This document shows, one piece after another, positions 12,567 through 26,415 of a stretch of 64,000 bases of DNA. A program made the translations under genes and the position numbers. This DNA comes from Botryotinia globosa (lineage: Eukaryota > Ascomycota > Leotiomycetes > Helotiales > Sclerotiniaceae), in the NCBI GenBank assembly GCA_014898425.1, contig RCSZ01000012.1, positions 1 through 64,000 on the forward strand. Reading direction: 5' to 3'. The notes beneath the pieces are model-generated. The model was not told the origin of the DNA and ran no database searches. It was given only the letters and a program-made list of their open reading frames with translations. The stretch's first letter is position 1; every line of letters begins with the position of its first letter.

Positions 12567-13680
12567 ATTAGTTAGCAATCACTCTTCGGGTTTTCTTTTA
12601 CCTTCCTACTTTCAGATTCCATTCTGCCTTTCTTTTTTTTGAAAATAAATATGCCTTCCTAAATAGGCTTAGTTCATTTGCCTTCCTTTTTCTGAAAATA
12701 AATCTATCTTCCTAAATAAACTTAATTTATCTTCCTTCCTCCTTTCGAATTTCAATCCATCTCCCTTTTTTTTAAAAATAAATCTATCTTCCTAAATAAA
12801 CTTAATTTATTTATTCTTTTAATTTTATTTTCTTTTAATTCTTTAAGTTTATTATAATATTTCTATTTAATTCTTTTTTTTACCTTTTAATAATAATTAT
12901 ATTTTCTAAATTTTTAATAAATAAGTTATTATTAATATTATTATTTTTAATTTTTTTTAACATTTTTCTTATCTATATTTTTCTTCGTATTCTTATTGAT
13001 ATTATTCTAATTCTTATCATTATTATTCTTATTCTCCTTATTCTTATTTTCTTATTTATATTCTTTATATTCTTGATATTCTTATTTTTCTTATTCTTAT
13101 TATTTATATTCTAATTATAATTAATATTCTTATTAATATTCTTATTAATATTCTTATGATTTATAATCTTATGATTTATATTCTTTTTATTAGTATTCTT
13201 CATCTTAATATTCTTCTTCTTAATATTCTTCTTCTTAATATTCTTCTTCTTAATATTCTTATTTAAATTCTTTTTATTAATATTATTTTTATTATTATTA
13301 TTATTCTTTTTTTTTTTTTTTTTTTAATAATAACTTATCATTTTATATTCTTTTTATTAATATTCTTTTTATTTATTCATTTTTCTTATTTTTCTTTCTC
13401 TTATTTTTATTTTTTTTATTTTTATTTTTCTTATTATTATTCTTTTCAATATTCTTATCAATATTTTTATTAATAATTTGTTTTTTTATATTCTTTTTCT
13501 TTATATTATTTTTATATTTATTTTTCTTATTTTTTTTTTCTTATTATTATTCTTTTTATTATTATTTTTCTTTTTTTTATTGATTTTCTTATTAATATTC
13601 TTATTTTTTTAATAATTTTCTTATTAATATTTATTATTTTCTTTTTCTTTTTAATAATAATAATAAATAATAAGAGTGAT
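12567..13680. other. Gene-free spacer with short CTTCCT-rich repeats, then T/C-rich tract
   Basis: 12600-12820 has a motif AAATAAATCTATCTTCCTAA with TAAACTTAATTTA at its end, occurring three times with uneven spacing (near 12645, 12702, 12776). It is followed by about 850 bases of TTATTCTTATT-type simple sequence, including a poly-T run near 13308-13325. No gene is visible. Confidence 0.55.
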
Positions 13681-14412
13681 TATATTAATAATATTAATAA
13701 TACTAATAATACTAATATTATTTTTACGAGATTCGGATTCGGATTGATATCACGTGAATATCACGTGATTTCAGATTCAATTATAGAATTTAAGCTTTTG
13801 AAAAATTTAAAAGCGCTATATAGTTCGAAATTCTTCAAAGATTTCAAAAATACTATTCTTATATTGCTAGCTCCATTATTACGTAAGATATTTTGTAATA
13901 CCAGTTGGATTTTAGTGATACCAATAAAATTAGAAAATAAAAAATGAAATTTTATATATATATAATAAAAACTACACTAAAATATTTAGTTTTGAATTCT
14001 ATTTATAGTAATATATTATGTGTTTTTCGAAATTTCTAATATTTAAGCTTTTATATTAGATTAAAAATTTTATAAAAATAAAGGAAATCATATTTTTCCA
14101 AGTCAAAAACGAACTAAGCCCGATTTGGATAAAAATTATATCAATCAATTCAGTTTTTTTTGAAAAGTTTAAAAAAGTTAATTTTAATAAGCTAGCTCTA
14201 ATATTAAACAAGATATTCTGTGATACCAGTTAAAATTCTAAAAATAGAACTCAATAAGGAATAACGCTAGCAAAAAAGTAAAAACACTATTAAATCCCAA
14301 ATTTCTTTTAGATTTCAAAAATATATATATATATATATATATTTAACCCTAAAAACCCTAAATATTTTATAATACCAGTAAAACTAGTGATACCAGTTAG
14401 TAGGGTGTTAGT
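13681..14412 (+). repeat. Family B dispersed repeat, copy 2
   Basis: Same unit as 11879-12566 with a much shorter AATAATACT lead-in. It keeps two CACGTG palindromes in GATATCACGTGAATATCACG, while the other copies show CA-to-TA or TG-to-TA losses there. It is therefore the least RIP-damaged copy. A 67-codon frame at 13744-13947 is open in this copy and the equivalent frame is open in copy 3, but it resembles no protein I know. Confidence 0.75.
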
Positions 14413-14964
14413 TACTATACGGGTTACTCCCTGGATGGAAAACAGTTGTATGAGTTCTAAAATACTCGAAAAATCTAATTTAATCAATAAAAATCAATAT
14501 ATTATAATATTCATTAGAAGTTTTAATCAATAATACGGAAATATTATAAAATTGAAGTGAATATAATAAAAGAAAATCAATTATATATCTTACTGGATAC
14601 AAAAAAAAAAAATAGAAATACAATTATAATATATACAATAATCTCATCATTAAAAAACATTAATATAAATATATATTTGATTTAATTGATATTATATATA
14701 TATATTGATATTTTTTAATGATAGAGTTATTATATATATTATAATCATCTTTTTATCTTTAAATTCTCCTTATAAGTTTATAAATTAATTAGATTTATTT
14801 AATATTTAAAATTAAAACTTTTCTATTGAATATAAAATTCTTAAAAAATTAAATATCTAATCTCTTAATATATTTATTAATTTTGAAATCAAAAATATTT
14901 TATTTTATAAAATTAAAGCCTTCGAATTATAAGAATTTAAACTCTCAAATCTTTAAATTAATAC

Positions 14965-15130
14965 CTCGAATTAATGTTTCGAATTAATACTCCAAATTGA
15001 TGTTCCGAATTGATATTTCGAATTAATATCTTGAATTAATGTCTCGATATAATGCTTCGAATTAATATTCCGAATTAATACTTTGAATTAATGCTTCGAA
15101 TTAATGTTTCGAATTAAAACCCCAAATATA
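14965..15130. repeat. Imperfect 13-bp tandem array
   Basis: About 12-13 units of the form AATTAATnnnTCG (for example AATTAATGTTTCG, AATTAATATTCCG, AATTGATATTTCG). The unit end keeps CG dinucleotides in most copies, which is unusual in this background. Confidence 0.7.
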
Positions 15131-16929
15131 AACCCTCAAATATTTGAATTAATACCTCGAATTAATACTTCAAATTAATGCTTCGAATATAAATTTTCAA
15201 AGATTTAAATTAATGTTCCGAATTAATATTCTGAATTTCAAGAATATAAACCCTTAAATATTTAAATTTATTATTTTCAGATATTAATTAGAGCTTTCAA
15301 TATATTAAATTATAAACCTCTAAGAATTATTTAGTATTTAAATTATATTAAATTTATTGAAATATAAATTATATTATATTTGAAACTTTCGAATATAGAA
15401 ATATAAGAATTCTGATATAAAACTTTATTATTATATTATTAGAATTGAATATAGCTTTTTAAAGCTTATAGAAACTTGATATTATATATAATATTAAAAT
15501 TCTAATCAAAAAGTTATAGGATTAATTCTTATATTATAATATTCTAGAATCTTTAAGGAAATCCTTAAAAATTCCCAAATCCTCAAATTTCCGAATTCCT
15601 TATTTATTAAGCTTAACCCCTAAATTATTGGAATTAAATAAGAAGTATATATAATTTATCAAAAGCTAATATTAAATTAATAATATTTAAATTTTAATTA
15701 AAAAGTAATAGGGTGCTTATATACTAATTAATAATCTATAATATTTTATTTTATTTATATTAATTTTATATATATTTATTTATATATAAAAAAATTCTAA
15801 ATATTAAAAATAAAACTATAGGTTATAAAGATTTTAAATATAATATTCAATATTAATATTTAAAACTTAAATTAAAAAAGATAAATTAAAAATAACTTTT
15901 TGAGGTTTAAAAAGTATTAATATTAGAATCATTTATATTAAATACTTTTTAGCTTATTCTTTTTATATATCTATAGAGTTCTTATTAATCGAAATTCTAT
16001 ATATAATTGATTTATATAAATAAAATAATTTTCGATAAATTATTTTATATAAAAAACTAATATTATTGATATTAATATCAATAATTTTTATTATAGATAT
16101 ATAAAATCTATATATTAGATTTATATAGCCTATAATTATTAAATATAAACTCACCAGAATTAAATCACCAAGAATAAACTCATTAGAATCAAATTATCGA
16201 TATTCAAATCGTTGATATTCAAATCATCAATATTCAAGTTTTTAATATTTAAGTTTACTAGAATTAAAGCTTTAATATTTAATTTTCAATATTTAATTTT
16301 CAATATTAAATATTTCAATATTAAATCTTATAATTTTTAAATTTTAAATCTTAAATCTTTTTATATTAATTCAATTCTTAATATTAAATTATCTAATATT
16401 ATATCTTTTAATATAAAATATTAAAGTTTAAAATCTTTTAATATTAATTCAATCTCTAATATTAAATCTTTTTATATTAAATTATTCAATATAAAAACAT
16501 ATAATATATTCTTTTACTATATTCTTTTAATAATCTTTTAATATAATCTTTTATCAAATTCTTTTAATATATTCTTTAAATATATAATCTTCTAATATTG
16601 ATTTAATATTTTTATATTTCAATATTATTATTTCAATAATTCTAATTATTAAAATCTTTAGATTTATTTATATTAGAGTTTACTTTATTTTATTAATCTT
16701 TATTATATTTAATATTATTCTTTAAATATAATCTTTTAATATATTCTTTTGATACATTCTTTCATTATATAATATTCTAATATTGATTTAATATTCTTAT
16801 ATTATTAAATTTTCATTTTAATATTTCAATATTATAAAAATCTTTAGAGCAATTTATATTATTCTTTATTTCATTTTTATTATTCTTTATTTCATTTCCA
16901 TAAATCTTTATTTTATTTTCATTATTCTT

Positions 16930-17190
16930 TTAATATATTCTTTAATATATCTTTAATATATCTTTAATATATCTTTTAATATATCTTTTAATATATCTTT
17001 TAATATATCTTTTAATATATCTTTTAATATATCTTTTAATATATCTTTTAATATATCTTTTAATATATCTTTTAATATATCTTTTAATATATCTTTTAAT
17101 ATATCTTTTAATATATCTTTTAATATATCTTTTAATATATCTTTTAATATATCTTTTAATATATTCTTTTAATATATTCTTTTAATATTT
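16930..17190. repeat. 12-bp tandem array (ATATCTTTTAAT)
   Basis: At least 16 almost perfect units of ATATCTTTTAAT, flanked by ATATTCTTTTAAT (13-bp) variants. The perfection of the units shows recent expansion or homogenisation. It is related to the AAATCTTTTAAT arrays of the other family A copies. Confidence 0.85.
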
Positions 17191-17334
17191 TCATATTTTT
17201 ATATTTTCATTTCGATATTTCAATATCTTTTTTTTTATTTCAATATTCTTAAAATCTTTAGAGTTATTTATATTAATCTTTATTTTATTTATATTATAAT
17301 ATTTATTATTATTTTTTTAAAATTATTCTTTTAG

Positions 17335-17441
17335 GATTATTCTTTTAATATATTCTTTTAATATATTCTTTTAATATATTCTTTTAATATATTCTTTTAA
17401 TATATTCTTTTAATATATTCTTTTAATATATTCTTCTAATA
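17335..17441. repeat. 13-bp tandem array (ATATTCTTTTAAT)
   Basis: About eight nearly perfect units of ATATTCTTTTAAT, 150 bp after the 12-bp array and differing from it by one inserted T per unit. Confidence 0.8.
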
Positions 17442-17999
17442 TATAATATTCTAATATTAAATTGATATTTTTAAATTTAATATTGAAATTTCAATATTAT
17501 TATTTCAATTACTCTAATTATTAAAATCTTTACAAATATTTATTTAAATCTTTATTTTATTTTTATAAATCTTTATTTAATTTCTATAAATTTCTATAAA
17601 TTTTTATTTAATTTCTATAAATATTCTTTTATTATTTTCAATATATTTTTAATTTTATTTATTTCATATTTATATTTATCAAAAGATATTCAATAATAAT
17701 AATAAAATTTCTTATTAAAAATAAAACTAAACTATAAAATATCGGTTTTTATATTAAGAATAATAATATTTTTTAAATTATATTTTTTAATAATAAAATC
17801 TTTTAATTTTTATATTTCAATTTCATTATTAAAAATATTAAAAATTTAAAATAATATATATAATATTTTGAATTCATAAAAAAGAAAAATTATTTATAGG
17901 AATTAAAATTGTTCAAAATCTTATAAAGAAAATAAAATTTATAAGTAGAATCTATATCAATCTTTTCAATATAAATCTTATTTAGAAATTTTTATAAAA

Positions 18000-20900
18000 T
18001 GTAATTTTATTATTGATAAAAAAATTATAAAAAAAAGTTTTAAGAAATTCATTTATATAATAAAAAGTTTTTTGAAATTATTAATGAATATTCTAAATAA
18101 AATTAAAAAGAAAAATTATATAAAATTTGAAGAAAATATATTCTTTTTTATTGAGAATTTTTTTAAAAACAGAATAAAAATAGATAGAAAATAAATATTT
18201 AAAATAACAATTATTTGAAATCAAAAAAATATTAAAATTTTCGAAATCTCTTTTCTTTTTCTATATAAAATAATCATCCAAATAATCATTTCAATTAAAA
18301 CAATTATTGAATTTATAATCACTAATTTGAAAAGATTTATTTAAATTATACAATTGAATTATATTACAAATCTAATATTTATTTAAATATAAATCATTAA
18401 TTACTATATAAATAGATTCTTTTTTTTTTTTATTGAATTCTTTAAACTCTAATATAATAAACTATTATATTCACTTACTCTTCTCTTTTTGTATACAAAT
18501 TATATATCTTTTAAAAAAATAAACATTTATTAATAATATTATTATTCAAATATAAATCAATCATTTTTTACTTATATAAAGATTCCTTTAAATATTAATA
18601 CAATTCAATTCGATTTGAATCAATATCTCTTATTTAATTATTCTCTTTAGATTTTTGATAAAAAAAATAAGATTTATTAAATCTTAAATCTTTTTTCTTT
18701 TTATTAGAATTTTAACAAAAACTAATAAAAGATTAACAAAATTTAAAATAAATAATTAAACAAATATTAGAATAATCAATTCCTTTTTTTAAATCAAATA
18801 TATTAACAATAATTTTAGAAAAATTATTAAAAATATTAAAGAAATTATTTAATATACTATTTTATATTTTTAAATCTAAATCGGAATAATAAAAAGAATA
18901 ATTCAAAAAACTTGATAATGAAATTATATCTTTTTAGAAAAACAAAATATAATAATCTTATCCTTCTCATTCAAAAAAGATTTTGTTTTAAAATCTTCAA
19001 TATATAATTGAATTTCAATAAATTGCTTTTTTATATTAAATAAATCAAAAATCTTTGCTTTATATTTAATATTATTTCAAATATTAGATACTCTAATAAT
19101 TGAAATATCCTTTAAAAATAAATAATTTATTAATTACTTTTTAATAGAAAATAATAATATACTAATTAAAAAAACAAATTAATATTTATTTAATAAAAGA
19201 AATTGAAAATAAAACATAATATTTCGATAATTCGAATTAATAATAAATAAATAATATTCATCAATAATAAAATAATTAATCTTTTTTTAATTAATTAATT
19301 CAATCAATTTTATTATAAAGCTTTTTCGAATAATTAATTCAATACTAATTAGAATAAGATTTTTAAACTCTCATTTTTCTTCTCAAATAGAATAAAAAAT
19401 ATTAAAACTTTTAACTCGATTTGAAATATCAATTTTTAAAATAATCAAAAAAATAATCATTATAATAATCTTTGAAATAATTAATACACTAATCAATAAA
19501 TAACTCAAAGATTTATTACTATTTATAAACAAAATCTTTAAAATATATAAAACTCTTAATAAAATACTCTTAATAAAAATCTTTTACTCTAAAATATAAA
19601 ATAAAACATTTGAATTATTCAAAAATTCTTTCAATAATTGATTCAAAATTGAATAGAAAAAGAAATTATTAAAAAATAATTGAAATTCAAAAATTTTTAA
19701 TTTTTTAATCATTTTATTTGAATTTTTATTAATAGAATTAATTTTTTAATAATATTTATATATATTAAAATCTTTATTAAATTTCATTAATAAATTATTA
19801 AGTTTTGATTTTTTTTCTTTTGATATCATTTGATTCCTAATATTTATACTATTAATAAAAGGATTTAATTCAATTATATAATCTCTCAAACCAAAAAATT
19901 CATAAAATTATAAACTCAATTCTAAATATTTATTCTATTTATTAAAAAGAATATTTTTGAATATAATAATAAAACAATTATAATATATAAAATCAATTTC
20001 AAAAATATATCCCATTATTCTATCCTGAATTTGATTTATATTAACTTGAATTAAATCATCTTCAAAAATTAAATTATTTAAATTTATCTTCTCCTTTATA
20101 AATTCCTTTATCACTTCTATAATAATTTATTTATATTTTTAAAGATTCAAATTTATATCCAATATTAATTGAGAATATTTTTAAAAAATATATAAAAAAT
20201 TAAAAAAAATGAAAAAATATTTATTGAAATATTTTAAATAAAAATTTATTAAATTGAAATCGAATTTGAAATTAATAATATTTAATACTTTAATAAAGAA
20301 ATCAATACAAATAATATATTTTAATAAAATATTGAAAATTAATTAAAAAAAATATTTAAATTTAGAAACACAGGATTTTATACAAGATTTTGATTTATCA
20401 ATTGATATATTAATAATGAATAAAACATTACCTATATCCAAAAATAATTCTCTCTAATCTTTATTCGAATTTTAATATCTTAAAATATATAATTCAATAT
20501 TTTTTAAAAATAAACCATTAATTAAATAAATTAATAAAAAAAGCATCTTCTTAAATTTCGAAATATTCTTCAAATATTCCTTATAATTCGATTTATTCAA
20601 TCTCAATTTGTTATTCAAAATTATAAAAAAGTAATCTCGCAATCTCTCAATTTCAATCATTTTATTGATTAAATATTTATTATTTAATTTAACATTAAAA
20701 TAAAAATCTTTAAAAGATTTAAAAGGAATTATATCTTTATAATTTTTATATTTACAAAATTCATCCAATCGTATATATAAAAAATCTTCCAAATCAATTT
20801 TCATTAAAATTAATTCATTAAAAAAAGAATAAATTAAATCTAATATCAATTTAAATAGCTTCTTTAAATCATCCACACTAATTATAATATCTTTATAAAA

Positions 20901-22810
20901 AAGCATATCTTTTTGAATAAAACTAATAATAATTAAATTTTTACTCAATAATTCTTTATTCACTTTAAATATATAATTTTAATACAATAGAATTTCTATT
21001 AATATATTTTAACTATAATTTTAAAAATAATTATTTATAAATCGAAATAGAATTGTATTTAAATTGTATATGAGATTGATTAATAATTAACAAATAAAAT
21101 ATTCAATAATACAAAGTTGATTACAATAAATAAATTAAAAATAATATTAAAATAATTAAAGAATATCTTTAATAAAATTATTCTTTTGAATGAATTGATA
21201 AGTGAAGAAGTAATTAATAGAACTATTAAAAATATTTAAATCAGTTTTCTATTTAAAACAAATTATTATAATATTTAAAATTAAATCTTTTATTTCAATT
21301 AATAATTCATCACCTATATTATTAATCTCGATAAAATTTTCAATAATAGAATTAGAATAAGATTTTAATAAATCTAATTTTTATAATTTAAATGAATTAG
21401 ATAAATTAGATAATAAATTTGAATTATTCGAATTATCTGATTTATATATTTCATTTAAATTATAAGAATTAAATTCATTAGAATTATTTGAATTTTCAAA
21501 AGTTAAATTATCTTCTTGATTTGAATTTAAATTATCAAATTTAACCTTAATTATTTTTTTCAAAAAAAACTTTTTATTCTTTTTAATCATTAATTTTAGA
21601 TAACTTTCGGAATCTAAAACTTTATTAAAATAATAAGTTTTCAATAAAAATTCCTTTGTTTTTGTATATAATTCTTTAAAATCAGAATAAAATTTATTTT
21701 AATGAAAATAAGATGTAAACAAAATGAAATTAAAAAAAGATTTAAAGAAATTGAAATATTTTGTGCAATTATAAAGAATGTGAAAAAATTTGAATCCTTT
21801 ATTTCTAATTTTGTTTTTTTTAAAATTATTCAAAATATTTAAATAAGATTTATTTAGAAATACTACTTTTTCCAAACTCAAATATAAAAGGATTTCTAAA
21901 TTAAAAAGAATAATATTGAAATAGATTTTAAAATAAGAATTTTTTTTTTGAAAATGAAATTCAAAAAAGGATTTTAAATCATTTATATTGAATTTTCGAA
22001 TATATTCAATATATCTAATACACTTTTGAAAAGGGATAAGATTTTCTTTACTAATTTTAATAAAATCAATCTTTTTTTTAATACTCTTCAATTTAAAACT
22101 AAATTCATTCTTTCAATTCTTTTTAATCAAATTCAAATTGAAAGAAAAAGATAATGAAATAAATTCATTATTATCTTTAATAACATTATTTTAAATTGAA
22201 TTAAACTCTTTATTATCTTTATTAGAATAATTCTTTTCTTTTATTTGAATTTCAAAAAAGAAATGATTTAATAGTAATTCTTAACTCAAAATATTTTGAA
22301 TTAAATTCAAATGTGAATCTAAGAAAAGATTTTTATAATTAGAATTAATATATTTTTTGAAGTTTTTTAAATTCAATTTTATAATAATGCAAAAAGAATA
22401 TTGGAAATAGGATTTAATAAGCAATTTGGGGAAAGGGATTAAAGAAAATTCGGATTGAAATAAATAAATTAAGCAAAGATTTTGTTTAATTGATTTAACA
22501 TTTAGAGAATCATATATATCACAAACTTTTTGAATCATTTCTTTTTTATAAAAAGAATTTAAATCGAAAAGATACTTGTTCTATAAATAGATTTTAAGAT
22601 TTTGAATACAAATTTGATAGATATTATATAAAATAAATCGAAATACAAAATAATATAAAAAAAATGATATTTTATTAATTTCTTGAAAAGTCAATTTAAT
22701 CTAAAAATCCTCAAATTTATAAAATTCATTGAATAATTCATTAATATTGAATTCAATAGAATTGAAAAAAGAAAGGGAATTGAAGGGGGAAAAGGAGTTT
22801 TGATAGTTAG
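18000..22810 (-). pseudogene. RIP-decayed RecQ-type helicase gene with upstream recombinase-like region
   Basis: A single minus-strand frame can be followed, with stops that fit CAA/CGA/TGG changes, from about 22810 to about 18000 (some 1,600 codons). Open pieces remain at 22281-22538, 21699-22091, 21381-21644 and 20472-20963. Helicase motifs are legible. A Walker A relic (LFINSNKSLSYLL, expected LPTGSGKSL) lies at about 19495-19535. A DEAH-type box (IIDEYYLFI, expected IDECHL) has its core at 19251-19262. A motif III relic (ISILLFSIKK, expected TATLPP) and a motif IV-like segment (DKIIIFCFSKK) follow. The piece ending at 20472 (MLFLLIYLINGL then ELYILRY) resembles the recombinase-like part that precedes RecQ in dispersed fungal helicase repeats. 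The helicase call comes from the motifs; the recombinase call is weaker. It cannot make a functional protein. Confidence 0.7.
20472..20963 (-). pseudogene. Longest surviving frame inside the decayed helicase gene (recombinase-like part)
   Basis: 163 codons without a stop, beginning at a GTG that has no meaning as a start, because the frame continues upstream through stops. The C-terminal 35 residues have the pattern of LLLLIHLTxGxPxRGTELxxLRY as I recall it from fungal RecQ-associated recombinase-like proteins, with the Pro/Arg positions lost. Base composition and amino-acid use (Asn, Lys, Ile, Leu, Phe, Tyr) are those of a RIP-mutated exon. It is a sub-part of the 18000-22810 pseudogene. Confidence 0.45.
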
Positions 22811-24959
22811 CTATTTTTGATAATATTAATTCGAAAGAATAATATAAGAATTAAAGAATTAAAGGAAAATTGAAGATTAAAGATTTAATAAATATTGAAT
22901 TTAGAATATAATTCTAAGAAAAAAAGGATTTCAATTCAAAAAGAAATTTATTTTATATATATAAATATTATAGTTGTTATAGCAATATTAAATTTTAATT
23001 GATTTCTAATTGATATTCAAATTAATAAAATAATATTAATTCAAATTGATTTGTTAAGAAGGGTGTATTACTAACTAATATATCGAATAATTAACTAATA
23101 TTTTAAGTTTTAATACAAAATACTATTTGAATTATAATATTATATAAAGTATTACTACAAATTCAATAGAATTTGTAAGGGAACTTTGAACTGTTGTTTG
23201 TAGAATGTAATTCGTTATATTATACTATATATCGAAGCAGTTTTGTTTAAAATCTAGGTATTAATAATATTGAAAATTATCAATACTAAGGTATCAATAT
23301 GATAAGATTTATATTATTTGATTTGAACAATAAAATAATCTTATTTTAATATATATATATAATTTGTGAATTTTCAATATTGATATTTTTCGATTTTGAA
23401 AATATTACAAAAAAGATTTCAATTTTGGGATTCTAAAATATATATTTTTTTATTTTTTTGATATCTCTTTTTGGATTGAATAATTGAATTAATATATCAA
23501 AATTAGATAGCAATTTTTTTGATATAATTGATATTCTATATAAAAAAAAAGTTTAAGTTTTTATATTATAAATATCAATATTTTGATAAAAATTGAAGAA
23601 ATTAATACAATATATTTATTCAGATTAATAATAATCAATCAATTCAAAAGATAATTTAATTTAGTTTTCGAATAAATATAATTCAATCAAATATTTATAT
23701 TTGAAGGGTTTCAAGATTTCAAAAAGATTGAAAATAAAGTATAGAAAAATTATAATCGAATTTCTTCGATTTTATATATATATTTTCTAATCAATATTAA
23801 TTTCAATAAAACCTATAACTTTGAAATTAAAAAAACTATAAGTAAAATCAAGAATAATCCTTACCGGGGGTTTAAAATCAATATTATTACTTTATTTTAT
23901 TAAAAATATTATAAATTTATAAGGTTAGTATTCAAAATATATTGAAAATTAATGAAAATTATTATAATATAATATATTAAAAACTATATTCATATTTTCA
24001 AGGCATTCTAATATATAAATATAATATTTTCTATAAACTTTTTAATTTTCTTTATATTATAATATAAAATATTTAAATATTTAATATTTAAAATGAATAT
24101 AATATTATTATATATAATATATTGAAATCTTTATATTTAAATATTATATAAAACTTATATTTTATAAGTTATTCCTCAATATTATAATTTCAATATTAAT
24201 ATTTTAATCCCTTCATTTTGAATTATCAATATTTAATATCAATGAATATTAAAAGCTTTCAAATTTAAATAATAAGCTTCTAAAATCAAATAAAAAAGCC
24301 TTCAATATTGAATTAAAATCTCTTGCAACTCAAAATATAAATTTCTAGATTTGAAATGAAATCTCTAATATGAATAAACCTTAGAATCTATTATATATAA
24401 TAACTAAACTAAATTTATATATACTTACCCATATATAAAAGAATTCTAGTTTTCAATATTAAGGTTTATAGGTTATTAAGCCCTTAAATATTGAAATAAA
24501 GATTTCTAAAATCAATATTAAAAGCTCTGAAATATCAAATAAAAAGCCTTTAGATATTAAATCAAAGCTTTTAAAATTTAAAAATAAAAACCCTCTATAT
24601 ATTACATTATAATATTATATCATTATAATTGAATAGAGTTTTTTTAATCTATAAAATTTTAATATCAAAATATAATATTAGAATATATTATATTAAAATA
24701 TTAGAATTCTAATTGAAAAGCCATAGAGTGAATTCTTGTATTATAATATTTTAATCTTTTAAATAAATTAATCTTAATATTCTATATATAAATTATATTA
24801 ATTTCATATATGTTTATCTATATATAAAAGTATTCTAGCTTTTAATAATAGAGTTTATAGGCTATTAAGATTTAAAAGATTAAAATAAAAGCTGTTAATA
24901 TCAAATAGAAAAGTCTTCAGATTAAATATAAGAATTCTGAAAATCAAAAATAAGAGCCC

Positions 24960-25440
24960 CCGAATATCAAAAATTAGAGTCCCTAATATTAAAATTAGAG
25001 CCCTCAATATCAAAAAACTAAGCCTCTAAAATATTAAAATATAAATTCTCAAAATATTAAAATTAGAGCTCCCAATATCAAAAAGTTAGAGTTCCTAAAT
25101 AATAAAATTAGAGCCTTCAATATCAAAAAGTTAAAGCTTTTAAATAATAAAATTAGAGTTTTTAATATTAAAAAGTTAAGCCTTGAAATAATAAAATAAG
25201 AGTTCTTAATATCAAAAAGTTAAGCCCCTGAAATAATAAAATAAGAGTTTTCAATATCAAAAAACTAAGTTTCCGAAATAATAAAATAAGAGTTTTTAAT
25301 ATCAAAAAACTAAGCCCTCGAAATAATAAAATAAGAGCTTCCAATATAATAAAATTAGAACCCTTAATATCAAAAATTAGAGCTTCTAATATCAAAAAGC
25401 TAAACCTTCAAAATAATAAAATTAGAACCCCCAATATTAA
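24960..25440. repeat. 45-bp tandem minisatellite in family A copy 2
   Basis: Same array as at 3840-4615 but shorter, so the number of units differs between copies. The minus-strand 75-codon frame here is the repeat read through. Confidence 0.75.
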
Positions 25441-26269
25441 GAATAAAAGACTTCAAATACTAATATATAAAACCCCTAAATATTAGATTATAGCACTATA
25501 TCATCAAAATTGAATAAAGCTTTTTTAGCCTATAGAATTTTTATATTATATTATAATATTAGAATTTTAATCAAAAAGTTATTAGATGAATTCTTATATA
25601 ATAGTATTTAAAATCCCTTATTAGCTCTATATATCAACTATATTAATTTTATATATACTCACCCATATATAAAGGATTCTAGCTTTCAATAATAAAGTTT
25701 ATAGACTATTAAAACTTAAATATCAATTATATTAATTTCATATATACTTATCTATATATAAAAGAATTCTAGCTTTCAATAATAGAATCTATAGGTTATA
25801 AAGATCTAGAATATATAATATCCAAAGTCTATATTAATAAAGGCAAATTTAAAAAGCATTAATATTAAAATCATTTTATATTAAATGCCTTTCAAACCAT
25901 TTTTATCATATATCTATAGACTCCTTATTAATCGAAATTCTATATATAATAGATTTCAACTAAAAAAATATTTTCTGATAAATTATTTAATATACAAATT
26001 AATATTAATATTATTAGCTCCTGGTGATTTATTTATAAGTATATAGGGTTTATATATTAGACTTATATAGCTTATAACCATTGAATTGAAGCTTATTGGG
26101 TCTAGTTTACCAAGCTTAGCTTACCGGCTTAGCTTATTGATATTCATTCACCGATAATCGTTTATAGACTCTAAGGCCTATAATAAAGCTTATAATAAAG
26201 CTCATTTAAGATTTTAAGCCTATAAATGGATCTATATTAGAATATTACTGGGATAAAGCTTACCAGTAT

Positions 26270-26415
26270 CTTTCAATATATAATCTTTTAATAAATCTTT
26301 CAATATATAATCTTTTAATAAATCTTTCAATAAATCTTTTAATAAATCTTTTAATAAATCTTTTAATAAATCTTTTAATAAATCTTTTAATAAATCTTTT
26401 AATAAATCTTTTAAT
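26270..26415. repeat. 12-bp tandem array (AAATCTTTTAAT type), copy 2
   Basis: Same position relative to its flanks as 5455-5600. It contains a longer unbroken run of AAATCTTTTAAT units than copy 1. Confidence 0.8.

Larger units (their letters stand above)
14640..17650 (+). repeat. Family A-like repeat, diverged copy
   Basis: Segments at 15400-15560 and 15745-16140 match the family A spacer (compare 4650-4790 and 4800-5280), including the TATATATCTATAGAGTTCTTATTAATCG stretch in altered form. Around these it carries its own tandem arrays: imperfect 13-bp AATTAATnnnTCG units at about 14965-15130, and 12-13-bp arrays at 16930-17441. It lies immediately downstream of the decayed helicase gene at 18.0-22.8 kb. 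No gene is visible in it. Confidence 0.6.
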
